From the NCBI RefSeq assembly GCF_048128805.1, contig NC_136004.1, positions 18,784,185 through 18,848,184 of the forward strand: DNA of 64,000 nucleotides, written 5' to 3'. The notes under the pieces were generated by a model. It was not told the DNA's origin. It worked only from the letters and a program-made list of their open reading frames with translations, and made no database searches. The stretch is from Centroberyx gerrardi. Its lineage: Eukaryota > Chordata > Actinopteri > Beryciformes > Berycidae. Made by a program: the position numbers and the translations under genes. Position 1 is the first letter of the stretch, and each line of letters opens with the position of its first letter. Shown one piece after another: positions 47,301 to 60,810 of the stretch.

Positions 47301-50300
47301 ACACCACATCGACCCAACAGTGTGGACTGACATTACAACTGTTAGTACTTCTGGAGATTCATTTTGGACCAAAAACACCTGCGAAGAAACCGCGTTGTTA
47401 TTGGATGAGTTGGTGCATGATTTGACAACAGGGTTAGAATGGGTTAAGCCGGGCCGTCTGGGGCCTCGGCCGGTCTACACATGCATGGCAGCGAGAACAT
47501 ACTCTTTGAGGAACTCTGTGAGGGTGAGGTGTTGGAGTGAAGCGCTGCTCTCCTCCTCTGCTGACTGGGCCCGCTTACGGAAACCCAAAACCCTGCGTGG
47601 ATATAACACACCTTAGACCTGGGTGCTGTGGTTCGGTCCGTCAGGAGACTTAAGATGTTACTGTTCCCCTCATCTACGATTATAAGTAAAACCTACATAT
47701 GATCTATGGGTCCACAAACCTCTATTTAAATGAAAAGTCTATTTAAAGTGTGTATGGGACAGTGGGAAGACTACAGGTTTTACATGTAGCTGGTGACATC
47801 AATATTTGTTCTACATTCTGTTTTAGTAAACAATATTATAAAATATTAGCAAATGTTAATGTCAGGACTTTTACTGAACATTTGAATCCCTGGGGCAGCA
47901 TCCACATTTTGTTAAAAAATAGATGCATGTAGCGTGTTGATATTGTGAGGGAGTAAAATGGTGGGTGAATCTGTTCAGACTGGGGTTCTGAATATTTTTA
48001 GAATTAATATGATCTAATACAATCATCTACTGACCTAATATGATAATCTAGTTATCTAATATGATCTAGCACGATGCTTCCTCTGTTAGCGATGCATGGT
48101 TTATAGCAAATGAAATGTATTAGAGCATGATAAACTGATGAGTCAGTAAGATGAGATAAATCACGGTATGAATATGTGCTGTTGACGTGCATGAAATCAA
48201 AAAAAAAAATACTGTGTGCCAAAAGGTGGGATTGTGAAACGAATGATACAGCTGGTTAAGCCTACAACATACATACTGTAAATTCAGTGTCAATAATATA
48301 GTCTGAGAATGAGCTAGATGTTTCTGGGGTCTGCAGTCCGGGAAAGCCCTCAGTCTGTCTGTTTACTCAGGGTTATTTTGAGGTTGCAATCAGAGCGGAT
48401 TCTGGCCCCCGGCCTTGTAACAGGAAGTATGTCACATCCTGCCCAGCCAGACCCCAACCACAGGTTTAACACTGGGGAGACATACGCACACACACACACA
48501 AACGCACACATATACACATGCACCCACATCCAAGCCAACCTCTAACTGCTGGTCAACATTGGTGCCTAAAAAGAGAGGATGTCTGTTCTAAAAATCTGAG
48601 CAAGACCCTTCAAAGTTTGAGCTCAAGAAATCACAGACTGGTTTTTACCTCTTTTCCCTCGGAGTCTCAGTCAGGCTGAACGCTCTCTGCTCTGCAACGT
48701 AAAGTAACATGAAAGGGTGGATGTTACTATTTAATTTCAACAAGTTTGAAAACAGTATTGCTGATTCTTAGTAAGAGGTTTCAAAACCATCATCCCCAAT
48801 CAGAATGAAATCAAAATGATTCTGTGTAGAAGCAAAGGTAAATATTAGAATCCCCGAAAAGGCCTTGGTCCAGCAAACCCCTACAGAGAAAGAGTAAACA
48901 CAGGAAAGAAACTTGAAAAACCAGATGACAGCAAAGATGGAAAATCAAAAACAACAGGCAAACAAACATGTACCCAAGCAGGAGCAAAATAAAAACCCCA
49001 GAGGAGAAACAGCAATCCTCCTTCAGATGCTGTATAAGATGCTGTATGTGTAGAGAGAATTTTTCCAAAGCCTCTGGATACAAAATGCACAACGTTACAT
49101 ATTCAGGCCACTTCTTGTGAGTCTTTATATCATGTAAATGAGCATTTTGAATCAAAACAGTTTTAACCACTCATTTTTTCGAAATCACATTGTATAATTG
49201 GTAAAAAAAAAAAAAAAATTCTTGGCATGAAGCTTTGGAGAAAGTCTGCTCTTGATCATCCAGCACTACAAAATATTGGAAGTTAGGTCCATTACTGAAA
49301 CAGCGGGTTGCACATCTCAAATTATGAGCACAGCACTCACCACCAAAAACAAAACCTTCAGACGGATTTAGGGCTGCACAATTATGTTTACCCAGATTAT
49401 TGAGATTTTGTGATCACAATATTTGGGAAATTTATTTTACTGCAAAAAGTACAGTAAAATAATTTTGTTCCTCAAATCATAAAGAACAATAAAATAATTT
49501 TACTGCACTTTTTGCATCTTATATCAATATCTTGACTATATTCAACTACAGTGGGCATTCTATTCTATTCTATTCTATTCAGTTTCAATGTTGCTGATAT
49601 GCCAATAATACAAGATTATACACAATTAATTGTGCAACCCTACATAGACAATCACCAATCTGTCCCATGGTTCACCGAAAACAACAACGATGAAACACAC
49701 TGTAACCCAGAACGCATTCACCGACCAAGTTTCCAAGTTGCTGTTCGATGCTGCACTTGTACTTACTAACTTGGTTGAGACGAGAGAGGGATTTAGAGAG
49801 AGATAAAGCCTGAAGGAGAGAACGACCGCTGCTGCTGAATGCGCCATCTACACAGGACAAAGGACGGCCTTAATGGTGTATACTCGCTCGTGCACACACA
49901 CACACACACACATACACACACAACAACACACACATATACTTTATAGAAGTTGAGTGGGAATGATTTATGACACCTGTCCGGTCCTTCCTCTGTCAGACAT
50001 GTGGCACATGTGTCCATTCAGCTGGTCCCTGGGGAACAGAAAGGTCAAAGGGCAGAGGGGTCAAAGTTCACTCACCTTCTGCCAGGTCAGAGATGGCCGC
50101 GTCTCGGTTTAGCAGGGGCCGCGACGGCTTCGCCTTGGGGGAGGAGTAGGAGTAGGAGCGCAGACGAACCTCAGCTTCCTCTGGATTCTGGATGAGAGCA
50201 GGAACAGATTAGGCATGCAGACAAAGTGAAATGTACACATCCCTTGTGGCAGACCAGACCGGCAACGGAAAGTTCACCGCTTCAGTCCTGCGAACAGCCA

Positions 50301-52609
50301 ACTTGGAGAGCGGTAGAATGAGCTGGCTTCTAGTGCGATGACAGATCCAGTCAATATGTCTGACCTTTTCTGCACTACATTGAGCTATTGACTCTGTCTG
50401 GTCTTACCAGCTGTCTGTATGGGATGTGTTGTGGCCACTTGCTAGGTGTTTTATTGTGCTTTTATGTTTTTATTGTGTGTTTTCAGTGCAAACCAAATTT
50501 CTCTCAAAGGACAATAGACTTTTAACAGCTGAATGAATGATCCACCAATTAAGTGGATCCAGTCAATTAAGTGGACCTGAGCATGCTGGAGACAGACTGT
50601 CAACTGGTTCCTGATGTTAGAAAAGAAGTTACACTATCACTACAAGTCCTTGAGCAAGGCACTAAACACCACACCAGTCGCGTCGATTCTGCAGATCAAA
50701 GTCAAAGACTGTTGAATACCTCACATATAACTGCATGAGTATACAGAAGCGAGCAACCATTACATTATCAATCGTTTTCCAAGAAATTGGGAGAAACAGG
50801 AGAGAAAGCTCTGCTGGGTTTCGATCCTAGGCCACATGTGATTCTGCAGGCGGGGAACATGGATATTCCAGTGAACATGTTAAACAGCAAAAACAAAAGG
50901 TATAGTACATATGAAGGCGTACCTTGGTAGACTTGTGTGTGCTGTCGGAGTGTGTGCGGTTAAAGTCTGGCGATGTGTCGAAAGAGTCCCTCTCTTCTCC
51001 TGAGCTGGACTGGAGGACGGGTTGCTGCTTTGGAGATGAGGAGGGGCAGGAACGGCCCAGTATGTCGTCTTCACCACTGTCACACTCAAGACTGGGACTA
51101 TTCACACACACACACACACACACAAACAAACACAAGCCATTATATCTTTGGTGCGTCATCATCCTGTAGTCTGTTGAAACATGAATTGTGTCTACTTCAT
51201 TCCACACTGTTACTTTAGGGCTCACATGGAGGATCCTGCAGCACTGAGGAAGCTGTGCATGCTCTGAAAGGAATGTACTGAGCAACTTCAAAACACAAAC
51301 CGCCCAATTGTGTTCAAGCTTCCTGCGACTTCCCGTCACTGTGACTGCGACCGCTGCACTAAACATCAAATAATGCTTTGTTGAAATCTTAGAGAGATGA
51401 TTCTTGGTTATCTTAATATGGGTTAGCCATAGAAATGTTTCTCATTCTTTTAAAAAAACAAAACAACACACAAAGCATCTAAATTGGTCCAACACTTTAA
51501 TACGCAGTTGCATTGCTTTCATTTTTCAACCAAATCATGGAATCAAATTGGCCGCAATGCAGACTGTTGGCTCTCTCATTTTGTTTGGATCAGATTTTCA
51601 CAAAATACTGAACCAGTGGTGAGGAAGCCACATTAGAAGCTGCACAATTAGAGATAATAGTTTTAATCCAGTTTTTCATGCACATTTCTGAATGTTTGAG
51701 TCATAAAGATTAAACCCAGAGATAATGTCCTACCTCAGGCCCCGGGTCGCCTCCGGCAAGCTGGTCCCTCTGTGACCGAAACCAGGAGAGACTGGCAGGC
51801 ACGGCTGCGTCTGACGCCTCTGTCCTCCCTCAAACACACGGAAGGCGGAGGCCAGGGGGGAGGAAGGAAAAGAAGGGGAGGAAGCAAAGGGAGAGGGGGG
51901 AGAGACGTGAGGGGACGGCTCCCTGGGATGACCGACGGCCGAGCCTTGGATTCCCCTCTCCCCGTTCTGGGCCGGGGATGGGTGCCGGGTCTGGAGGCAG
52001 GTGACTGAGTCCCAGCATGGGCTGCCGACCCGGGCCACAGAGCCCCCCTCGTCCTCCCCTGGAGAGCGGTACTTTATATCCACATCATCAACCTGCAGCA
52101 GGGAAGGGAGAAAGTGAGGAAAACAGCAGGAATCCTTCCACTGACTGACCGGCATGCTTCTGGTTTGTAACCATTACCCCATAATATGTACCCAGTCATC
52201 GTTTTTTTTAACTTAATGTTATGAAGCATATGGTTGTTGTTGGCCAGCTGATGTCATCCGCTCACACTAAACAGAAAGAGATGGCGTTTCCTGCGAATTT
52301 TCACCCCGACTCACCTGGTCCACCAGCATGGCATTGGCGTACACTTGGTCTTTGCCGTGTATCATGGCCGACAGTCTGGCAGCTGCAGCCAGAGTCGAGG
52401 ACGCGGCCTGGCTCTCCCTTATCGACTGGCTTTTCTCTGCAGAGAGAGTGGGAGGGAGGGAGGAGGGAGCCACAGACAGAGGAGGGGATTTTTCAATATT
52501 ACATTCAGTTTCCACAGCAACACCAAGTAACTTTTCACAAACACAGGAAGTGACGTGCACATCCTGGGCAGTTGCATGTCATTGTTCAGGACCAGGAGTC
52601 TCAGAGCCG

Positions 52610-52640
<31 letters not shown>

Positions 52641-53886
52641 ACTGTGTGGCCCTCGCATGTGCCTGAATTTGTGAGCATAAGTGGACGTCTGCAAGCATGT
52701 TTTATCCCCACCCTGCCGTCCATATACAGCGGAGTGGAAATAACTCCTGGTGAGCACACAGTAGCATTCAGAGGAACACTTTCCACACAGTAGGGTCACT
52801 GTGACCGATCCCCCTGCCATGGCTGTTTAACAGAGGAAAAACACACACCGCTCCCTCTGGGATGTTGCACTCTACAAAACACAGCTTCTCCTCAACAGAA
52901 TTTCTTAGAAAGTGTTTCAGGTATAAGGGAGTAAAAGAACCTATGAACACACACACACACACACACACAAAGAGGCTGAAGGAAAACCTTACCAGTGACA
53001 ACACGCAATACAAAGAACGATTTGATGAGCCATTTTTGTAACATAGTCAAGTATTGTGTCAGAGCTTCGAGGGAAATTCAGTCAAAGAACTTTATTAATG
53101 TGACTGACTTCTGTTTTAAAGGCCCAATTCCAATGAAAAACACAATTCTACAGCTTCCTGCTTGGTTATGAGGCATTTGAGATGTGAATTGGTGTGAATG
53201 AAAAATCCCACACCCTGAAAATCAGGGTGTGGGATATTTTAAATAAACATTGTATGACAGAAACCTCAGCTTGCTCTTCATTGCTTCATAATCATCTTAA
53301 AATTGGGTGAAATGGCTGAGGTATTTAATGTCAAGAACAACGATAAATAAACGCACCACTCTTCTTCTTCTTCCACTCTGCGCAAGTGTAACCGGTCTGT
53401 TGTGACTGCAAGCTAGATAGTTACTTTTGAGAAGCTAATGATTTTGAATCACTAATCAAACATGGCAGACAGTTGTTGTTGTATAATACCTGGGTGTCAA
53501 CCTACACAAAGCCAAAGAGGAAAATTTACGGTGAGCTTGGCTATTTCACTGGCAAGTATGGGACTGCTCTGTTTAGATTCAGCATTCCTATGCAGCGCAC
53601 ATTTCCATTAGAACTGCATTCTGAATTTTACTCAACACTTTGTGGGGTTTGCCAAGCTTACCAGATTTACACCTGATGTCATTCTTTCAATCAACTCAAA
53701 TAAGCAACTACTGTCTGCAAGAAGCCACCGTGCTTTATTCACAGGTAAAGCTTTCACACTCATCCAATGAGCTGTATCCCCTCTCATATGCTATTGTCTG
53801 TCCAACACATCCAACACTGTTTACAATTTTCACATGTGGTCACCTCCAGTGTGAGATTGGCCGTCAACTTGTTTTGAACAGAAATG

Positions 53887-53922
<36 letters not shown>

Positions 53923-56154
53923 ACACTTATCAAAACAAGCACTAGATGTAGTAAAAATGTGTGCTTGTTTGGGTTTTTTTTGTAAAAATGAAGGCATGTT
54001 TTCAGTGAATTTATTGCACTTTTACGGTGATTTGCCAACAGATCAAACTGAATTGGATGTCACCAACATGGGTGTTTAACTCAACACTTAACTTAAACTT
54101 GAGAGAAAAATCCACCATCGGATACTTTTATATATCCTTAATCTGTAATGTTCAATCCCAGGAGTTAGAAGTGTTGTAACAATTTTTTTTGGTGTAGCTA
54201 CTTTCCCTCAACCTGCCTCATCTACTTCCAGTTTTCCAGTTGAGAAAAAGTGAAAGTTGCACCTCTTACTCAAAATGCAACATGTCTTGTAGCTGCATTG
54301 CATTCTGGTCTATTAAGGCTACTGCCAGTTGAGAAATTGGTATCTCTGCCTCTTCTACGATCTGCATTGGTGCAAAATGGAGAGTCTAGAAAGAAGCACT
54401 TTCTCTTTGATTCTGAGGGACTGACACCAAAACCTGAAGTTTACTGTTGATCATTTAGATAAAAAAAAAATCCATTGCAGCTGCCACCTCAATGGGAATA
54501 AGAAAAATACATCACCAAATAACAAAATGGGCCCAGAAATGCAAGGTACATTGCCAATAGTTGTTTTGAACAATGTTAAATGTGTTTTACGGTGGATTTT
54601 TCCTTTATGATTTACACGTAGCTTATCATGATTTTATCTTTCACTCGATTACCAACAGAGCACGGCACTTAACCCCCAACTACTCTAATGGAGCTGCCAA
54701 GTCACTCCCAGCTGCTCTAGTGGAGCTATTAAGTGGCCAACAGTAGCAGAATTTGGTTGAATTGGGCTCTCAGGTATGACTGTGAATAACTGTATGAATG
54801 TGAAGTAGGGCATGGAGAAAGAGCATTCACATTCTGCTAAACCTTCCCTGGATAAGAGAGTCAGGTTCTAACGACATTAGCAACAGGCAGTAACAGTGCA
54901 GTACTCATCAAGCTAACCAGCGGAGGCAGCCTCATTAGCTCAGTTATATTATGTTCCTAATGACAGAGTCACCTTACACTGGCCAAGCCATGCCTGCAAC
55001 AATGCCAATGGCGCAAAAACACATATCTGGCACTGCTATGTCTACCTAAACTATTCAAGTAGCTATTAAAAGGCGAGACTCAACAGTTTTCTTCAAGAAC
55101 AAATCCACAGTTGATCTCTGTTTCCCAGCCAGCAGCACTGCAGAGGAGAAGACAAGTCCAGTATTTGTAGCAGAGAATAAATCAGACAGACAATTGGCTG
55201 TGCTTCCTGTAGGCGGTGTGTCCCATAAATCTGAGAGGCAAACAGGGAGTCAAGCAGACACTGACGAGGACACCAGATGATTCCTGCGCCCTCCACATCA
55301 AACACACCGGGATAGATTCAAGTCCATGTTGAACCACCACAGGACACGCAGACCACACTCCACATCAATCCTGAATCCCCAAAGCCCTGAATCATCCCGA
55401 GAACCACATCATATCTCCCAGAGGAACATAAATGTACTGCAAATTCCTACAGTCTGAAATTAGTGGAAATGGGAGAATACCAAGCTACAACCTGGCCTTC
55501 TATTGTTAAAACACTGCTGGGTCCTGCGTAAATCCACATGAAAACGCTATATACACTTGAATCCAGATCCATAATATCTGCACAAAGTCATGTTAGACCT
55601 TCTATTACACTTCGCTTAACTTCGGTGCACATCAAATCTGAAGAGGGTCAGAACCGGGATGTGGGTCAAACCGCTGTTTGAAAGCAGATATTGTTCCACA
55701 TAAAACCAGTTCAGGAACTTGACGGACGGGCCTAATAGTTCAGGTTCTGGGCCCGGTCCAAACCCACAGCTGGCCTCCGCGGGCCCTATCATTGACACAC
55801 CTCCGACCCATAAACAGTGCCGCAGTGAACATTACTGTCAAGCGCTGAGATCTGTGTTTAACATTAGTTAACTGGGAGAATAACAGAGGGGCAGGCGATT
55901 CGTATTACTGACAGGTTAGAGCCGACCAGAATCAATCCATCAGCTGGAGCGGTTCTCTTATCGCCGCGGCTGAAGCGCTGTCCACAGGTCTCCCGTTTCA
56001 AAAGCTCAGGTTTTAAGGAATGCAGAGCAGTGTGCGGGGTTGTTTGTATAGGATTTTGCTCCGAGAAAAGGTAGGCTGCATGTGATATTCAGAGCACGTC
56101 CCTGAGTGAGAGCCAAGACTATACAGTAGCACTGCCGGGAAGGTAGCAGCAGCA

Positions 56155-56201
<47 letters not shown>

Positions 56202-58892
56202 AAGAGAGAAGAGAGAGGGAGAGAGAGAGAGCTCTACAGAGACCCAGACAAAGACAGCAGTCAGTGCCAGGTTTCCAGACCAGGGCAGTTAAACACAGAG
56301 TGTGACCCTTCAACCCGTGCACACCCCATGGGAGAGAGAGATCGAGGAAGGCAGGGGGGAGGGGGGGGGGGGAGGAAAGCCGTCACAAGGACTCTTTCTC
56401 AAGGTTCCCTCTCTTTGGGAGCTGCTGGTGTGCTTAAATTGCGAAAAAAAAGTTAAGATAAACAGAAGATCATAATCGTTAACTGTGACAAACACCAAGG
56501 CTTGTTTATTATGAGTTTAAAAAGCTTATTTGTTCATGCTGTCACTGCTTTTATGACGTAGCGTGCGCATCAAGCACCACAATAAACAATTGTCACTTTG
56601 GAGAGAGAGCTGGGAGAAATTACAGTCAGAGTAAAATAACAAGCCGTGCCTAAAAAAGGAGAAAAAGAATCACAATAGAAGGTGTTATTACCTTATAAAA
56701 GGGGAGAGGTAATTATCTGACCAAAATATTCTGGAGGGCAGCTTAAATCGTTAAAACAATTGTCCACCAAAATCCACAAGCCCGCACTGAGTTATGACAC
56801 CTGCGGCCTAACAAGCCGGTCCAAGCATCACATCATGCGCTCACACTGTGTTTACATTTCAGTGCGTCACCCAGCCAGAGAGATCCAGGAAGAGGTAAAT
56901 CCACAGCACACACCGATCTGTCCTCACAGTGGAGAAATAAACTGTGGCTCCGCACACCTGAAATCACATTTCACTTCACAGGTGCATTGTTACACGACAG
57001 GCAGTTTATTCCAGCTTTTGAGGTACAGTTGCTAAGTGGGCATTTCAAAAATGTATCCACCTCAAAAATGTGCGTTGAGTTACTGTAAAAGTTTATATAG
57101 TGCGGTGGGTTCTGCTGTCCAAATGAATAATGAGAGTGTGTAAAAAATGGGGTAATGTCAGTCACAATTAAGAAGCAATAATGTGGATAATCTGCTGAAA
57201 GTTTACGGTGAAAGATGAGGAAAAGATGACTGGAGCTGAGCCATGACATAGGCATGGCAGTAACTTGATCTTGCTCTCTGTCTCTTTTTTTCTCCCCCTC
57301 TCTCCCTCTCTCTCTCTCTCTCTCCCCCCAACACACACACACACACACTGCAATGAACTGCTTAACCACAGTGGTCAGATTTTGCACTATTTTAAGCGTT
57401 CACCTTAGTGCCCGCTCTCCAATGGCCAGCGATGTAACAACACACTTGTATGCCAGTGTCAAGTACTAGGATTAAATTGATTTTGGTTAAGATAATGATG
57501 AACTGACAGTCTGATGTGGCGCACACAGCACTCCAGGACCAATGACACTTCAATGACAGCCTCAAATGAGGGTACAACAAAAACCTGATCATCATGAATG
57601 TAGGTGTGTGACAGCATCCAGGAGGTTTTCAGTGAAGCCGACATCTGTACAGTCTAACATCCGGCAGTCACATGAGGCCATGACACCTCAGCAGGTTCAT
57701 TCATATACACAACAGTGCGGTCTGAAGATGTCGAAAGCACCGAGCCACTCAATAAGCCTCGAGTGGACATCTGACATTCCCCAACATACTGTCAGGTATC
57801 AGGTTACATCATTAGCAAACATGTAGCTATCTCACTGTGATTGAGCCAGAGCTGCAGTGGGGGTCTGTGAGTAAGTACGGGTAATGGGAACAGGCTAATT
57901 TTAACTTTACTGTTCCAGAGTGGATGGTGGAACGTGTCTGCCAGGAGGCCAGTTTGTGGTATTCTGTCGAGACTTTCTAGGGTAGAATTTCACTCCACTG
58001 GATTTGCCATCTATAACATGATGTAACCATGAGGGGAGAGATAGAAATGAAAAAAAAAAAACCCTGCATAATCTGCTTATTTAAAAGTAATTAACATTCT
58101 CTCTACAATCAAGCCACATCTATCTAATATCTGTCAAACACTATACAGCAAAATTAGGGTGCAGGCAGAGAATATTTTTATGCATTAATCAACGTGACAG
58201 TGACACTTGTGTTTTCCAAGGATGTTTGACTGTCTGTCAAATGAAAAGTGACCTAATGAACATTTACAGTTCCCCATACAACCAAGAAACCACAGTCATC
58301 ATGTAATGAAAACAAAACGCAGTTTCTACGAATCAATAAATTGAGATTCCTGCATCTACGCATCAATCAATTATTATTACCCAGCGGTACCTTTTTTTCC
58401 TGTCTTCCTGCGTATCCTCATCTTGGGAAAAGAGGGCCAGGAGTAGTTGAAAGGAGAGTCCGAGTCTGAATCCATGACTTGCTTTCTTCAAGAAATCTTC
58501 ACCCAAGCTGCTCTGGGTGTTTGTGATAAAGAAAGGAACAGCGGCTCAATTTACATCCATTTCCCAGTGAGCTGAACAGACTGTGGACTAGCGGCAGCAT
58601 TCGCTCTCCTTTTTCCAGAGCCTCACTGGAGACACACTGACACTTCAGGAGTGAGCCAGCATGTCCACCCCCCCCCCCCCTCCTCCCCCTCCTCCCCCTG
58701 TCTACCCCAACTACCCCTCCCCCTAAAATCCTCCCCCTCCCCCTCCTCCGCAGCCACACAGCAACTGTCCGGCAGAGCTAGGACCTTTCCCTGTCCTTCT
58801 GCCTAACTCACTCACTCTCTCTTCTTGTTTTCCTGCTTTTTGTCTCTACCACTCTTCCCTCTCTTTCCCTGTACTCTTCTTAAATCTGTGCC

Positions 58893-58983
<91 letters not shown>

Positions 58984-60592
58984 TCAACCACCACACACAG
59001 TAGAGAGGGAGAGAGAGATCAACACATGCTGACAGGAGAAGAGGGGGTGAGGGGGTATTGACGGCCGGAAAGAGTGACTGAATAAGAGAGAGAGAGGGAG
59101 AGAGAGAGAGAGAGAGGGGGAGAGAGAGAGAGACAAAGTCAAACACAGGAGTGACTTCAGAATCTAAACCAAAGACAAACACCAGGGCGGACCGACAGCT
59201 CAGGAGTCCGGCAGAGGTGAGTCTGAGACACAACAAGAAATCATTAACTTCGCGAGTTCATGATTGTCTCGGAGATATGCCGGGCCGCGGAGCTGCACAC
59301 TCCAGACACTCCAAGGTACAAGCCGTTCACACCAAACGCTCATATGCATAATACCACATCCAAAGAACACTTTGAAGAGACCCCTTCCCATTCACTCCTC
59401 TCCCTCTCTCTCTCCCTCTCTCTCTATTTTAGCATGTCAAAGCCAAGCTGAGACTAGGAGGGGGGGGCAGGCTGCCAGGTCAGCAGCCTCACCATGGAGA
59501 CAGCAGTGAGAGCTGCTGCTGTTTTCTTCTTCGCTTTTCCATGTCTTTTTTTTTTCTTTTTTTTTCTTCCCCTTGTCGACTTGTGGGAGTACAGTGCTCC
59601 ATTTGCTGCAGGAATACAAGTCCAGTTGGCTAGAGATGGTAGAATTGAATAGAACGGGACAGAGAAGCGGTTTAAGAGACAATTCAGACAACGGCGCTCT
59701 GGAAGAAGGCCAAAACTGTGTTTTATGAATGCATATAAATGAAGGAATGTGATAAAGAAGGGGAGAGGGGATGTGAGGAGAATGTTGCTGTGGGCAGAAA
59801 CTGAACAGCAGAGTGGCAAAGTATGCAGAGGGGGAAAAGGAGGTACAGTGCAACTATAGAAAGAGTAAAGTGTGGAGAGTTATAAAGTAGTTTCTCTGTG
59901 TGTGGATGTGTGTGAGGGTGTGTGTGTGTGTGTGGGGGGTGTTGGCACTGTACTGGCGAACATTAATGCTGTCTTTGTGGGGTCTGTGCGAGGTTTAATC
60001 CTTTTTTTCCGTTCTCCAATTAGATCCTACAGCCGGGGTCAGAAACTCTTGTTAGCATTCCCGATTTGAGCGCCGTCAAACTTTGGCAGTTTATCAAACT
60101 CTTATTCCCTTCATCTTTTCACCCTCTATTGTTGTTCTGCCTCACTCTCCATATCATAAAAACCCTCTCTCTCTCTCACACACACACATATAAACATGCA
60201 AACAGGCTCTGCAGCTCTTCCCTTCTCACACTCCTCCACTCTGCTCTCCCTGGGGATCTCAACAAGCTGGAAAACTGCATTCAGCAAAGCCTTGGCAACC
60301 CCCATTCAGCCACAAACACCCCCTTTTTTTCCTATCCTATACCCCTTGCCCCCTTCAGAGCTCTCTTCCCCACTGCATTCTCCCTCTCAAACACACAGGC
60401 GCACACACACGCACAAGTGCCTGAACACATGCACGCACATACACATACACTCACAAAAACACACACACACACACACAGAACTCCTTTCTTCAGCTGTGCA
60501 GAGCAAAGCCCCTCAGGATGGAGTGGCCTTTGCTGTTTGTTCACTAAACTCACATTAAAATGCTGACCTGGGAGGCGAGGAAGAGGGTGCAT

Positions 60593-60637
<45 letters not shown>

Positions 60638-60764
60638 TGTGTTTGTATGCATTTGGGTGTATGTGTGTGTTTTGGGGTGGGGGTATTTGAAATGTGGGGG
60701 CATCGGGAGGGCAAAGGTGGGAAAGGAGAGTGAAGGGGTGAGAGGGTGGAAAAGGAGAAAGAGG

Positions 60765-60810
<46 letters not shown>

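Larger units (their letters stand above)
52437..58390 (-). other. arhgef28: Large arhgef28 intron
   Basis: Six kilobases lie between the alternative first exon and exon 52315-52436. They hold microsatellites, repeat family A copy 2 and a GA tract. No additional exon with good borders and matching phase was found. Confidence 0.6.

Noticed and set aside
53463..53676. Cys-rich peptide start [13 protein letters not shown], suggestive of a THAP-like finger
   Set aside because: The frame soon stops, with no further zinc ligands or THAP core visible; it could be a transposase remnant but cannot be supported.
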